A stretch of DNA of 64,000 nt from Cryobacterium psychrotolerans (GTDB lineage Bacteria; Actinomycetota; Actinomycetes; Actinomycetales; Microbacteriaceae). Positions 26,318 through 35,600 of this stretch are shown piece after piece. Position 1 is the stretch's first letter, and each line of letters starts with the position of its first letter. Both the position numbers and the translations under genes were made by a program. The DNA lies in contig NZ_FNFU01000005.1 of the NCBI RefSeq assembly GCF_900101115.1, positions 62,001 to 126,000 on the forward strand, written 5' to 3'. Under the pieces are notes generated by a model. It saw only the letters and a list, made by a program, of their open reading frames with translations. It did not search any database and was not told the origin of the DNA.

Positions 26318-27831
26318 GCGCCATCATCCTCGAGCTTCCCAAGAAGCGCAATGACGTGGCCCCAGGGAAATTCGGCAACGGGTCGTTGACCAATCGCGTT
26401 GGGCCGCCTACCAAGGCGAGGAAGCCGCGCGAGGTTGTGCGCACGTATCCGCTGCCGCAGTCCGCGAACGTGCGTAAAACAGAATCGATCGTAGCGATGC
26501 TTGCCCCATGGCAAGCGGGTCTGGTCCGAATCCATTCAGGGCTCACACGAGCGCGTTTTGAGGGCGCGCGCTTTCCGAAGTACCTCGACACGAAACCTCT
26601 CGCCGAAACGAGCGTCTTGACTCAGCGACAGTGGAAATCTGTTACGAATCAGGCGTTCAAGGAGACCCGGTCGTGGGAAGGGATGGCGAAGCTGCGCGTT
26701 GCTGTCCTGATTCGCGGCTCGAAATTACCAAAGAACACCCAATTCTGGCTTTATCAGGTGAACGCTTTCCGGGCGTGGTGGTTCAAAGACGGTTCCCTTC
26801 TCCTCCCAACGGATGAGGAGGCACCACCGGCAGCCGTGTATCGGTTGTCGCGCCAAATGATCAAGCAGGTGACTCGGACGCACCCGCGCCCGCGCCTGGG
26901 TTCCATTCGTACGATGCTGATGGACAGTCTGATTGTGAACGTGGAGCGTTCTCGCGCGAAGACCTTCGATTACTGGGTGAAGATTTCCACCCTGGATCGA
27001 GGTCACCGCGTCATGGTTCCGTTGTCGTCGTATGAGCACATGGAAACTGCACCCGGCCGGGTCCTGCATTACGCGCAAGTTCGCGTCGACACGGACAACC
27101 AGGTGAGCCTGAGCTTGCTGCGGAAGAACGCCCTCGCACCGCTGCGCGGGGACGGCGCAGTGGTGGGGTTGGATTGGGGCCTGTCGCACATGTTTGCGAC
27201 GTCGGACGGGCAACTGCTCGGCAACACCATTTTCCCCTGGTTGAAGGAGCGTGACGCGGAACTTCTCGCACTGACGCGCGCCCTGCAGAAGCAAGGCATC
27301 AAGCTGCGCGCATCACGGCGTTACCGCGAGCTGACGCGCCGCATTCGCGAACACATGGTGAACGAGGTCAACCGAATCCTGAACCAGCTGTCCCGGCGCA
27401 ACATTCGGGCGATCGTGGTCGAGAAACTCGACTTTCGCGGCGGCGGAATGAGCCCGAGCATGAACCATCTCCTGAGCAAATCCGCGAGAGCGACCGTCAG
27501 GGCAAAACTCACCTCCCTCACGGAAACGGCCGGCATCGCGGTGACATATGTGCACCCCGCCTATACAAGCCAGCAGTGCGCGAGCTGCACCAACATAGAT
27601 TTCCGCAACCGGAGTGGAGAGCTCTTCCGCTGCCGGTTCTGCGGACGAGAATCCCACGCTGACGTCAACGGAGCACGAACAATTCTGGGACGTTCCCACA
27701 ATGATTCTGTTCAACTCTGGATGTATCGCGGGATAGTCAAGAAGATCATCGACGCCCAATTCACCCAACGCTGGGGTTCACCCCCGACTGGGCTAACTCG
27801 GCGCCGAGAACCCTCTTCGACCCGCGCCTGA
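26314..27831 (+). CDS. tnpB: TnpB/Cas12-like RNA-guided nuclease (IS200/IS605 OrfB type)
   Basis: 505 residues from the GTG at 26314; an ATG at 26284 inside the previous gene is the alternative. The RuvC-like nuclease is complete: RuvC-I Asp in VGLDWGL (287), RuvC-II Glu in IVVEKLDF (370), a zinc finger CASC...CRFC (Cys 422, 425, 440, 443) and RuvC-III Asp in HADVNGA (450). The 280-residue N-terminal region is long, giving a protein larger than the common TnpB of about 400. No tnpA is adjacent. TnpB proteins cut DNA guided by an omega RNA from the 3' end of the element. Here it overlaps a phosphoesterase gene and lies beside defence genes, which suggests a resident or domesticated role. Confidence 0.85.
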   Translation: MSAIILELPKKRNDVAPGKFGNGSLTNRVGPPTKARKPREVVRTYPLPQSANVRKTESIVAMLAPWQAGLVRIHSGLTRARFEGARFPKYLDTKPLAETSVLTQRQWKSVTNQAFKETRSWEGMAKLRVAVLIRGSKLPKNTQFWLYQVNAFRAWWFKDGSLLLPTDEEAPPAAVYRLSRQMIKQVTRTHPRPRLGSIRTMLMDSLIVNVERSRAKTFDYWVKISTLDRGHRVMVPLSSYEHMETAPGRVLHYAQVRVDTDNQVSLSLLRKNALAPLRGDGAVVGLDWGLSHMFATSDGQLLGNTIFPWLKERDAELLALTRALQKQGIKLRASRRYRELTRRIREHMVNEVNRILNQLSRRNIRAIVVEKLDFRGGGMSPSMNHLLSKSARATVRAKLTSLTETAGIAVTYVHPAYTSQQCASCTNIDFRNRSGELFRCRFCGRESHADVNGARTILGRSHNDSVQLWMYRGIVKKIIDAQFTQRWGSPPTGLTRRREPSSTRA

Positions 27832-28166
27832 AAGCGCACACGGTCTTTGCAGTTGGCCTCTCCGGGCTCCCGCAGCCGGCAAACGCAATTCACGGCACCT
27901 CATGAAAGCGGAAACTGTTCAGGTAGTTGTACAGGTTTGGAAACCAAACCCGACAAGAACCTATGCGCCGATAGTGCGGATAAGTGCGATTATCGGGGGT
28001 AAAAAACCACCCCCTTGAAGTGAGGCGAGGCTGCGCAGAAAAAGGGGCTCGGGGCGACACTTTATTTGGCAACCCGCGCTCTGACCGCCCGGCGCGCATG
28101 TCACAAGGGTTTCAGCGCTTATACCCAAGTGACATGCCGCACGGCCTGGCGCTGCGGTCGGTGCTG
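27832..28166. other. Hairpin-rich region 3' of tnpB, candidate omega-RNA / right end
   Basis: No coding region is supported. GGTTTGG-AAA-CCAAACC (27934-27950) is a perfect 7-bp hairpin, CCGATA and TATCGG pair around 27968-27996, and GGGGGT/ACCCCC (27995-28000, 28009-28014) makes another stem. In TnpB elements the guide RNA comes from the 3' end of tnpB and the right end, so this is where an omega RNA would lie. Confidence 0.45.
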
Positions 28167-29327
28167 CTACAGCTGGTCGGTGAAGCTGACCGTGAAGTCA
28201 GCCTCCGGAACGCTGAGGTCGATGCCCCAGTCATGCGCGTACTGCTCGACGAGAGCATCCAGTTCGGCCTCCTGCACGAGCAGCACGCCAGATTCCCAGA
28301 ACTGCTTCTTCACGACGGGCCAAGAGACGGTCATCGACATGAACTCGCCGACGACAACGGCCACAGCGTCGAAATGAGCCCTCTGCTGAGTGGCCCGCTT
28401 CATGTAGCCCAGAACCTGCCTCAATACCGCAGGGAAGTCGTCGCCCATTGTGGGCTTCAGCTCGAGCCCAATCCGGGCGGTCGCGCCCTCAACAACGTCC
28501 GCGTTGAGGAGCCCCCACTTGCTGAAGTACCCACTTGTTGATCGGGGGCAGGTTGACTCGTGCTTCGTTTTGGAGGTGTAGCTCTCGAAGAGACTGAGCG
28601 CGCGATGGGCGGGTATCGCACGTTCGGGGAGCCTGCCTTGGAACGGCCGATAGCCCGGCAAATTGCGGTTGCGGTTGACCTCGGCGATTGCGGCGCGGTC
28701 CTCTACCTTCTGCTTTCGCGCGTGATGAAGACGACGGAACTCCTTAAGCGCGGCTAACGCGTCAGTATCATCCCGGTTTATCACCTCCACACCATGAGGC
28801 GGGAGCTCGTCAGGGACGTCAGGCAGTGGAATCGGCACGCAAGAGCAGCTCGGTTCGCTCGGGGGGTCCATCTCGCTCGATGCGCCGTAGTAACTGAACT
28901 GCACGTCCCAGGCGTTCACCTCAAAGGACCGCTGTTCGATCGACGGGTGCGAGGAAGTCACGTGACCGGCCAGGGCTGCGCCGACGAGGGATTCCGCCTC
29001 ACTCTGGACTTCTGACGCCGTGCGCAGTTTGCGACCGGCAGAGAACATCGCCACAGCGGCGAGGCAGTAGGCGTCCTGGGTGAACTTCGCCTGGAGCGCG
29101 TTGTGTTCGGGGGTCTCGGCCGGCTCTGCTGTGGCGTTGCCCAGGCCGGCGACGCTGCCGTTCACGAAGAACTGGACGAGTGTCGGGTTCTTCTCCTGGA
29201 ACCAGGGCTGGGCAAGCGCCCACTGCACGTAGGCAGGGTCGGTGGCCATGACCTCGGCCGCGGACTTGCCGCTGTGCTTGCCGAAGCGGATCATCGGCGG
29301 GTCTTCTACTCTGACGATCTCGGACAT
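28167..29327 (-). CDS. Predicted PD-(D/E)XK nuclease with ExoX-C-like N-terminal domain
   Basis: 386 residues. Residues about 12-55 (RFGKHSGKSAAEV, YVQWALAQPWF) match the ExoX-like C-terminal module also called DUF3820-like. A helix rich in Glu (105-120), a strand ending in Asp141 (VNAWDVQF), then E289-L-K291 (GLELKP) and Q304-V-L-G-Y308 give a D...ExK...QxxxY pattern of PD-(D/E)XK exonuclease-type nucleases, split by a 130-residue insertion. The ATG at 29327 is chosen because AGAGGA precedes it. It lies between tnpB and the Wadjet operon, so a defence or DNA-processing role is inferred. I do not know a characterised homologue. Confidence 0.6.
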   Translation of the reverse strand: MSEIVRVEDPPMIRFGKHSGKSAAEVMATDPAYVQWALAQPWFQEKNPTLVQFFVNGSVAGLGNATAEPAETPEHNALQAKFTQDAYCLAAVAMFSAGRKLRTASEVQSEAESLVGAALAGHVTSSHPSIEQRSFEVNAWDVQFSYYGASSEMDPPSEPSCSCVPIPLPDVPDELPPHGVEVINRDDTDALAALKEFRRLHHARKQKVEDRAAIAEVNRNRNLPGYRPFQGRLPERAIPAHRALSLFESYTSKTKHESTCPRSTSGYFSKWGLLNADVVEGATARIGLELKPTMGDDFPAVLRQVLGYMKRATQQRAHFDAVAVVVGEFMSMTVSWPVVKKQFWESGVLLVQEAELDALVEQYAHDWGIDLSVPEADFTVSFTDQL

Positions 29328-29759
29328 GGTTGATCCTCTTTCTGGGGTGTGTGGCTGGGTGGATCCACGAAGCCGTCGGCGGCGCCGGGCGGTTCGTGGG
29401 AGGGAACGTAGTGGGGACGCGTGTCGATGGTGCGCGCGTCGGTGCACGGCGGTCGAGCCGATGTCAGACCCGGGGCCGAGCATGGGTCCATGCAAACGTC
29501 GTCGTCGACCTGGTCCGCGCCGAACTTGGCGGGTGGCCGCGTACGCACTCAGATTGCGCAGCCGACGGACGGCAATCGACCTGTTCAAGCGGGTCAGTAA
29601 TGCGGAACGGTGGCGCTAATTACCGGCTTACTAACTCCGACAAATCTCAGATTCATGTAGATATTTAGAGACGAATTTGCGCGGTAAGGGAGTAAGGTCA
29701 CAAGCATTACTGCATTTCCGCGACAGCAATACCCGAAATTAGAATCTCTAGGAGCCGAT
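29328..29759. other. Divergent promoter region of the nuclease gene and the kfrA-jet operon
   Basis: About 430 bp without a supported gene. The right 150 bp is AT-rich for this genome and contains GTAAGG-GA-GTAAGG (near 29681-29697) and TAGAAT (29740-29745) as a possible -10; TAGGAG precedes the next ATG. Confidence 0.4.
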
Positions 29760-30293
29760 ATGAGCCAGGACATCGAGATCATCTCCTCTGCCGAGGACAG
29801 GGCCATGCGCGCCGCCGACCAGTTGGCCGCCGAAGGCGCCAGTGTGACGGCCGCAGCCGTGCGCCAGCGCAGCGCTGTCGCCATGTCAACGGCCGCGGCG
29901 GCAACGAAGGCCTGGAAAGCGCGCGAGAAGAAGGCCGTGGAGGATTCCACCGAGCCAGTGCCGGAACATCTCCAGGCTCGCTTCCTCTCTGTCCTCGAAG
30001 GGGTGTGGCGCGAAGCGCGCACTCTCACGCACGCGGAGGTCGATGAACTCCGAGTCGCCGGGGACACGAAGCTGCGCGCATCCGAGGAGGAAGTGGCACA
30101 ACTCACCGCAGCGGTCGAGGAGCTTGAGCAGGAGAGCGAGCGTGCCGCAGAGAGGGCCGACGACCACGCGTCCCAGCTTGCAGCCGAACGATCGCGAGCA
30201 GACCGCGCCGAGGGTGCGCTGGCGGCTGTGACCGAAGAGCGAGACCGACTACTCGCCCAGCTCGATGCGGCTCGCGCCGCGACGGTCAGCTGA
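29760..30293 (+). CDS. KfrA-like DNA-binding coiled-coil protein
   Basis: 177 residues. The N-terminal part (about 10-75) has the KfrA_N pattern (AADQLAAEGASVTAAAVRQR, then AATKAWK), a helical DNA-binding domain from plasmid partition/stability regions. Residues about 95-172 are a long Glu/Ala/Arg coiled coil. TAGGAG precedes the ATG. KfrA proteins repress their own promoters and can build filaments on plasmids. The gene ends 34 bp before jetA in the same direction, so it is probably part of the Wadjet operon and may be its repressor. Confidence 0.7.
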   Translation: MSQDIEIISSAEDRAMRAADQLAAEGASVTAAAVRQRSAVAMSTAAAATKAWKAREKKAVEDSTEPVPEHLQARFLSVLEGVWREARTLTHAEVDELRVAGDTKLRASEEEVAQLTAAVEELEQESERAAERADDHASQLAAERSRADRAEGALAAVTEERDRLLAQLDAARAATVS

Positions 30294-30327
30294 CGCGGAC
30301 CAGGTTGCAGTGATGGGAGTGGGGGGC

Positions 30328-31815
30328 ATGGCAACAGGTATTGAGGGCGACGTCGCACGTATTGAGGCGGCACTGAACACGCCCACCCTGAAGCTTCTGG
30401 ACCGCAAGTCCGCCGGCGTCATCATGCCCATCTTCGCCACCGTGTTCACGCAGGACACGCAGTCCATGCCGGTCGAGCGCTTCCACAGCGTCGTCGATGC
30501 TCTGCTCGACGAACTCCGAAGCACCGGGCACGCTGTGCCCGTGGGCGGCGGGAAAGCGCTGGCGATGCAGTGGGTGCGGGAGCGCTGGCTCTACCGCGAT
30601 CCCGGCCGCGGCCAGGAGACTTACCAACTCACCGGCGACGCGAAGCAGGCGCTGGACTACGTGACGCGGGCGACCCGCACTCAGCTGAACGTCTCGGTGT
30701 CTCGCATCGAGACCATGCGACGTGTCGTCTCCGAAGCGGCCCTGGTGGCCAACCCGGACCGCGAAGAGCGCAAGCGCCGTCTCGCGGAGGAGATGAGCCG
30801 CCTTCAGGCTGAGTACGAGCGGCTGGACGGCGGCGGCGAGCTGCCGGGATCCTCGGAGTCCGAGCTGACCGAGCAGTTCGCGAATGTGCTGCGCGAACTC
30901 GACGGCCTCCCCTCCGACTTCCGCCGGGTCGAGGAGACTGTCCGGGATATGCACCGGGACATCACCAAGCGGTTCCGCGAAGAGGAACGTCCGGTCGGCG
31001 AAGTGGTGGATGACTATCTGGACCAGTCGGACAATCTGCTGACGGGGACCCCGGAGGGTCGCGCGTTCTCGGGGGCTCTGGAGCTGCTCCGCAAGCGCGA
31101 TTGGCTGACGAGCATGCGCGTCGATCTTGAGACGATCCTCGCCCACCCTTGGGCGGGCACGTTGCTTCCCGATGAGCAGCGCCAGCTCAGGACGACTGTC
31201 GAGGTAATTCGGCATGGCATCTCCGATGTCCTCGGCCAGCGCACACGCCTCACGGCGACGCTGCGCGAGCACATCGAGAACTACGACCACATCAAGAACC
31301 GCGAGCTCGACGCTGCGCTGCGCTCGGCCGATCGCGAGATGCGCATCTGGATGCAGTCGGCCAGGGCCCGTGACCATGTCGAGGTGGAGATCATCCCGCC
31401 GGGCATGGACATTGCGGCGCTGCGGTTCCGGACGTTCGACCCCGAAAGCGAACGCGCGCCCGAGCCGCTCGAGGACGTTTCCCAGGGGGCTCCTGCGGCA
31501 CTGTCTCTCGACGACATCCGGAAGCAGGGCGGGCCGTCGTTGGACCAGCTGCGTCGGCAGATTGAGGCGAGTCAGGCCGCGGGCGACCTTGAGTCTGCCG
31601 CAGCGCTGTTCAACACCCTGCCGGAGGACCTGCGCCGGCCGGTTGAGATCCTCGGCCTCTTGCACTTGTTCACCCGGATGGGCGGAGAGATCAACCCGGG
31701 GCTGCGTGAGTCAGTCTCCGCAACGCGGCCGGACGGGACCACCCGGCGGTTCCTCATCCCGACATCCACGCTCCAGGCAACCGAGAACGCTAATCCCGAG
31801 GGGGAACCACGATGA
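30328..31815 (+). CDS. jetA: Wadjet subunit JetA (DUF3375)
   Basis: 495 residues. The N-terminus (IEAALNTPTLKLLDRKSAGVIMPIF, winged-helix region with RERWLYRDPGRGQETYQLT) and the helical middle are those of DUF3375, the kleisin-like subunit of type I Wadjet. JetA bridges the JetC SMC heads and binds JetB. The ATG at 30328 is chosen since GGAGTGGGG lies just upstream; an ATG at 30313 is possible. The stop overlaps jetB by 4 bp. With jetB, jetC and jetD it forms an intact plasmid-defence operon. Confidence 0.93.
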   Translation: MATGIEGDVARIEAALNTPTLKLLDRKSAGVIMPIFATVFTQDTQSMPVERFHSVVDALLDELRSTGHAVPVGGGKALAMQWVRERWLYRDPGRGQETYQLTGDAKQALDYVTRATRTQLNVSVSRIETMRRVVSEAALVANPDREERKRRLAEEMSRLQAEYERLDGGGELPGSSESELTEQFANVLRELDGLPSDFRRVEETVRDMHRDITKRFREEERPVGEVVDDYLDQSDNLLTGTPEGRAFSGALELLRKRDWLTSMRVDLETILAHPWAGTLLPDEQRQLRTTVEVIRHGISDVLGQRTRLTATLREHIENYDHIKNRELDAALRSADREMRIWMQSARARDHVEVEIIPPGMDIAALRFRTFDPESERAPEPLEDVSQGAPAALSLDDIRKQGGPSLDQLRRQIEASQAAGDLESAAALFNTLPEDLRRPVEILGLLHLFTRMGGEINPGLRESVSATRPDGTTRRFLIPTSTLQATENANPEGEPR

Positions 31816-32690
31816 CCGACACCCTGACAAACGACGAGGGCGTCCTCGCTGTCGACTCTGTCGACACAGACCCGATCGACGACCTTGAGGCGCTCGAGGC
31901 TTACGACGTGGATGCCTACGCCGTCGAGGCGGCGCCGAACTTCGAGGACGACGAAGCTGACCAGACCAGCCTGGCGATGTTCGAGGGGGACACGGGCACG
32001 CTGTATCCCGAGCAACGACGCTGCCTCCACGCGCTGCTGAAGCACCGGTACATCTCGGCCGATCGTCACCCTGAGCAGTGGGCGGTCCTCATCGTCAACC
32101 AGGACGTCATCAAGAGCCACTTGAACAATCTGTTCCTCGAACTCCACGTCGACCGCGACTTCCAGGTCGCGTTCAAGCGACAGGCCAGCGCGGAGACCGG
32201 GGATCCGCTCCCGTCACTCTTGCGCGACATCTCCCACACCAAGGAGGAGACCATCATGATGCTCTTCCTGCGGCAGAGGTTTTTCGCCCAGCGTCAGGAG
32301 GGCGAGGACATCGCGTTCGTGGACCGTCAGACGTTGCTCGACGATGTCGCCGACATGCGCCCCGAGCACGCCACGCACCGCGCCATGGACCAGAAACGGG
32401 CTGACAAGGCGATCGACGCTCTGGCCAGCGCCGGCGTGCTCCTGAAGACCGGGGACCCGGACCGATTCAGGATCTCGCCGATCATCGAGGTCCTCCTGCC
32501 GGTCGAGCGGGCCAACGTCCTGGCGACGTGGCTGATGGCCCAGAACGGCACCGATGCGCCTGACTCGGACGACGCCGACGCAGACAGCGACGCAGACAGC
32601 GACGCAGACAGCGACGCAGACAGCGACGCAGACAGCGACACCGACGGCACGCTCGACTTGCTGTTCGACATTGAGGAGGAAGACGCATGA
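31812..32690 (+). CDS. jetB: Wadjet subunit JetB (DUF4194) with an acidic Asp-Ser repeat tail
   Basis: 292 residues. The core (about 60-245), with RRCLHALLKHRYIS and the winged-helix part DKAIDALASAGVLLKTG, is DUF4194, the KITE subunit that dimerises on JetA in the Wadjet SMC complex. The C-terminus (about 250-292) is strongly acidic, made of five DADS units encoded by five identical 12-bp repeats, followed by DIEEEDA. The tail is an unusual addition. It overlaps jetA and jetC by 4 bp each. Confidence 0.92.
   Translation: MTDTLTNDEGVLAVDSVDTDPIDDLEALEAYDVDAYAVEAAPNFEDDEADQTSLAMFEGDTGTLYPEQRRCLHALLKHRYISADRHPEQWAVLIVNQDVIKSHLNNLFLELHVDRDFQVAFKRQASAETGDPLPSLLRDISHTKEETIMMLFLRQRFFAQRQEGEDIAFVDRQTLLDDVADMRPEHATHRAMDQKRADKAIDALASAGVLLKTGDPDRFRISPIIEVLLPVERANVLATWLMAQNGTDAPDSDDADADSDADSDADSDADSDADSDTDGTLDLLFDIEEEDA
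32577..32636 (+). repeat. Five perfect 12-bp tandem repeats inside jetB
   Basis: The unit GACGCAGACAGC occurs five times without change from 32577 to 32636. The unit is four codons (Asp-Ala-Asp-Ser), so copy-number change keeps the frame and would alter only the length of the acidic tail. Confidence 0.95.
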
Positions 32691-35600
32691 CGCTCGACCT
32701 GATGATCCCTGCGCAGCCGAGGCCGGGAACGGGCCATGCGCAGTGGCGTATTGAGGCGCTCCAGATGGCGAACTGGGGCGGTTTCCACGGTCGCACCGAG
32801 GTGCGCTTCTCACCCGGTTCCAACCTCATGTCCGGCGCGTCGGGATCGGGGAAGTCGACGGTGCTGGATGCGTATCTCGCACTGATGATGCCCTCTGACA
32901 CGCCGTTCAACGGGGCCTCGAACGATGCGGGCGGGCGAGCCCGCTCGGCCGAGCAACGCAACCTGTTGACCTACCTGCGCGGCAAGATGGACACGAACCG
33001 TGTCGACGGCTCGGACGAGCTGCGCGACCAGGTGCTTCGCGGCGGCAAAGGCGAGCCCATCTGGGGTGCACTCGCCGGGACGTTCATCAACGACGACGGT
33101 CGGCGCTACACCGCCCTCCGGATGTACTTCGCCAAGGCAGGCGCGAGCGTGGGCGGCGACGTCACGACGACCTTTGCCACTGTCGAGGGGTATCTCGACA
33201 TCTCCCGACTCGCCCCGCTGGCTGACACGCGGTTCGACAAGCGTGCGCTGAAGGCCGCCCTTCCGGGCCTGGTCACCTTCAACACGTTCTATGAGTTCGA
33301 GGACAACATCCACACGCGCCTGGGCATCGGCGGCGGTGACGGCGGCCGGAAGGCCATGCGACTGCTTGCCCGCGTCCAGGGAGGCATGCAGGTCAAGCGT
33401 GTCGACGGCCTCTACAAGTCGATGGTCCTCGAGGAGCCGATCACCTACCGGGTCGCCGACGACGCTCTTGCGCACTTCGCCGATCTGGAGGCCGCCTACC
33501 TCAAGATGACCGACGAGGCAGACAAGGTCAAGGCGCTGCGCCGGCTGCCCGGATTGCAGCAGGACCTGGCCGGGGCCGAGGCGAGAGAATTCCTGATCCG
33601 TCAGTTCGGCGCCGAGGATGCGGGCCCCTCGCCGTTCCGGCTCTGGATGCTGCGCACGGAGCGGGAGTTGCTCGACACCGCAGTGGCGGAGAACCGCCGG
33701 AAGCATGCCGAGACCACGACGACGTACACGCAGGCCAAGGCCGACGAAGCCGAATACGAACGCCAGCTCACCCAGATCGCCGAGGACAAGCGCAGCAACG
33801 GCGGCGATGCAATCGACGAGCGCAGGAGCGAGATGGCTCGCCTCAGCCGCAGCCGAGACGAGGTCTACAACTCCAACGTGAGGTTCCAGACGCGCACTGA
33901 GGCGATTGATCTGGTTGCGCCCGAGACCGTGGAGCAGTTCGCTGAGGCGCAGGTCGCCGCGGCGGACTTCTTGGCGGGGTTCGGCGCGCGTGAGGCGGCG
34001 CTCCTGGTGACGGAGGACGAGGTCCAGGACGAACGTGCCCCGTTGACCAGCCGCCAGGTGGATCTCATGAACGAGAAGAAGTCCCTCACCGGGCGCTCCG
34101 GGATGGTGCCGAAACGACTGCACGAGGCAAGGGTGCAGATGGCGCAGGCCGCAGGCCTCGACCCCATGGTCGACCTGCCGTTCGTGGCTGAGCTCCTCGA
34201 CGTACTGCCGGAGGAATCGCGCTGGCGCTCGGCCGTCGAGAACACGCTCGGCGGTATCGCTCGGACCGTGTTGGTTGACCGGCAGACCCGAGACCGGCTC
34301 TCCGCCGCCATTGACGGGGTCCCGATCCGGCCGCGCATCCGCTACCAGGCGGTTAGCCTCGCCGAGCACGAGGACTGGCGAGGTGATCCCGACCACGTCT
34401 CGGGGAAGCTCGCGTTCAAGGATTCACCGTTCTCGCGCTGGGTTCAGGACCGGGTCGGCGACACCGGCGTCGACCACCTGTGCGTTCCCGACGCAGCCTC
34501 GCTCACCGGCCAGGGGGCGCGCGTCACCCCATCCGGGCAGACCCGCAACGGCGACAAGGGCGCGCACGGGGAGTCCGGGGAGGGCGACATCATCGGCTTC
34601 TCCAATGAGCACCGGCTTGCCGACATCGACCGGCTGCTGGCCGAGCTCGAACCCGAGATGGCCGCGATGCGGAAGCGTCTTGCCGACGTGCAGGCACGCC
34701 TGAGCGATCTCCGCCAGCAGAAGGACGCGCACGGCTACGTCCAGGACGCCACCTGGGCGGCTATCGACCATCTCGGCATCGACCGGCGCATCGTTGAACT
34801 CGAGGACGAGATCGCACGGCTGCGGTCCGCCAACAGGATCCTGGATGCGTTGCAGGCTGACGAGGAACGCATTAAGCCGCTGTTGAAGGAGGCCAATCGG
34901 GTCAAGGTCCTCGCCCACGAGGGCAGGAACAACCTGGAGGCCCGTCACGGCAATCTGGTGTCCGATCAGGACGAAGCCCAGGACGGTGTGGACGCGATCG
35001 TCAATGCGCAGACCGCCACCGTCACCGAGGCCCAGCAGGACTACCTGGATGCTCTGTTCACGGGCAACTGGGACGCCACGAGCCTGGACTCGTTCGCCAG
35101 GAACATGAACGCCCTGCGCAAACGTCTCGGGGAGGAGAGCGAGGCCGCGCGCAAGACCGCCCGCAACGCGGTGAGCGCGATGGAGAGCATGTTCGAGGCG
35201 TACAAGGACCGTTGGACGGAGCACAACCTCGGCGTCAAGGTCGCCTCCGCAGACGGCTACCGCGAGATCCTCGACCGGATCGAGTCGGAGGGGTTGTACG
35301 AGCGCCGGGATCGGTGGAGGCGTGAGTTCGCTGCCTGGTCCAGCGACGACCTGTTGCGCCTCAACGACGCGTTCGACACCGCACTCGAGGACATCGAGGA
35401 CCGGCTTGCACCGATCAACCGGATTCTGGAGACGCTGCCGTTCGGCGGCAAGGGCATCCTTCAGATCAGCCTCCGTCGCTTGCAGAGCGACGAGCTGGGC
35501 AAGTTCCGTCGTGGTCTTCGCGAGCTCTCGTCTGGACTCGCACAGGAGCTCACCGAGCAGCAGGTTGAGAGCCGGTTCACGAAGCTTCAGGAGTTCATGA

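Noticed and set aside
32577-32636. Tandem repeats considered as a CRISPR-like array
   Set aside because: The units are contiguous 12-mers without spacers and lie in frame inside jetB.
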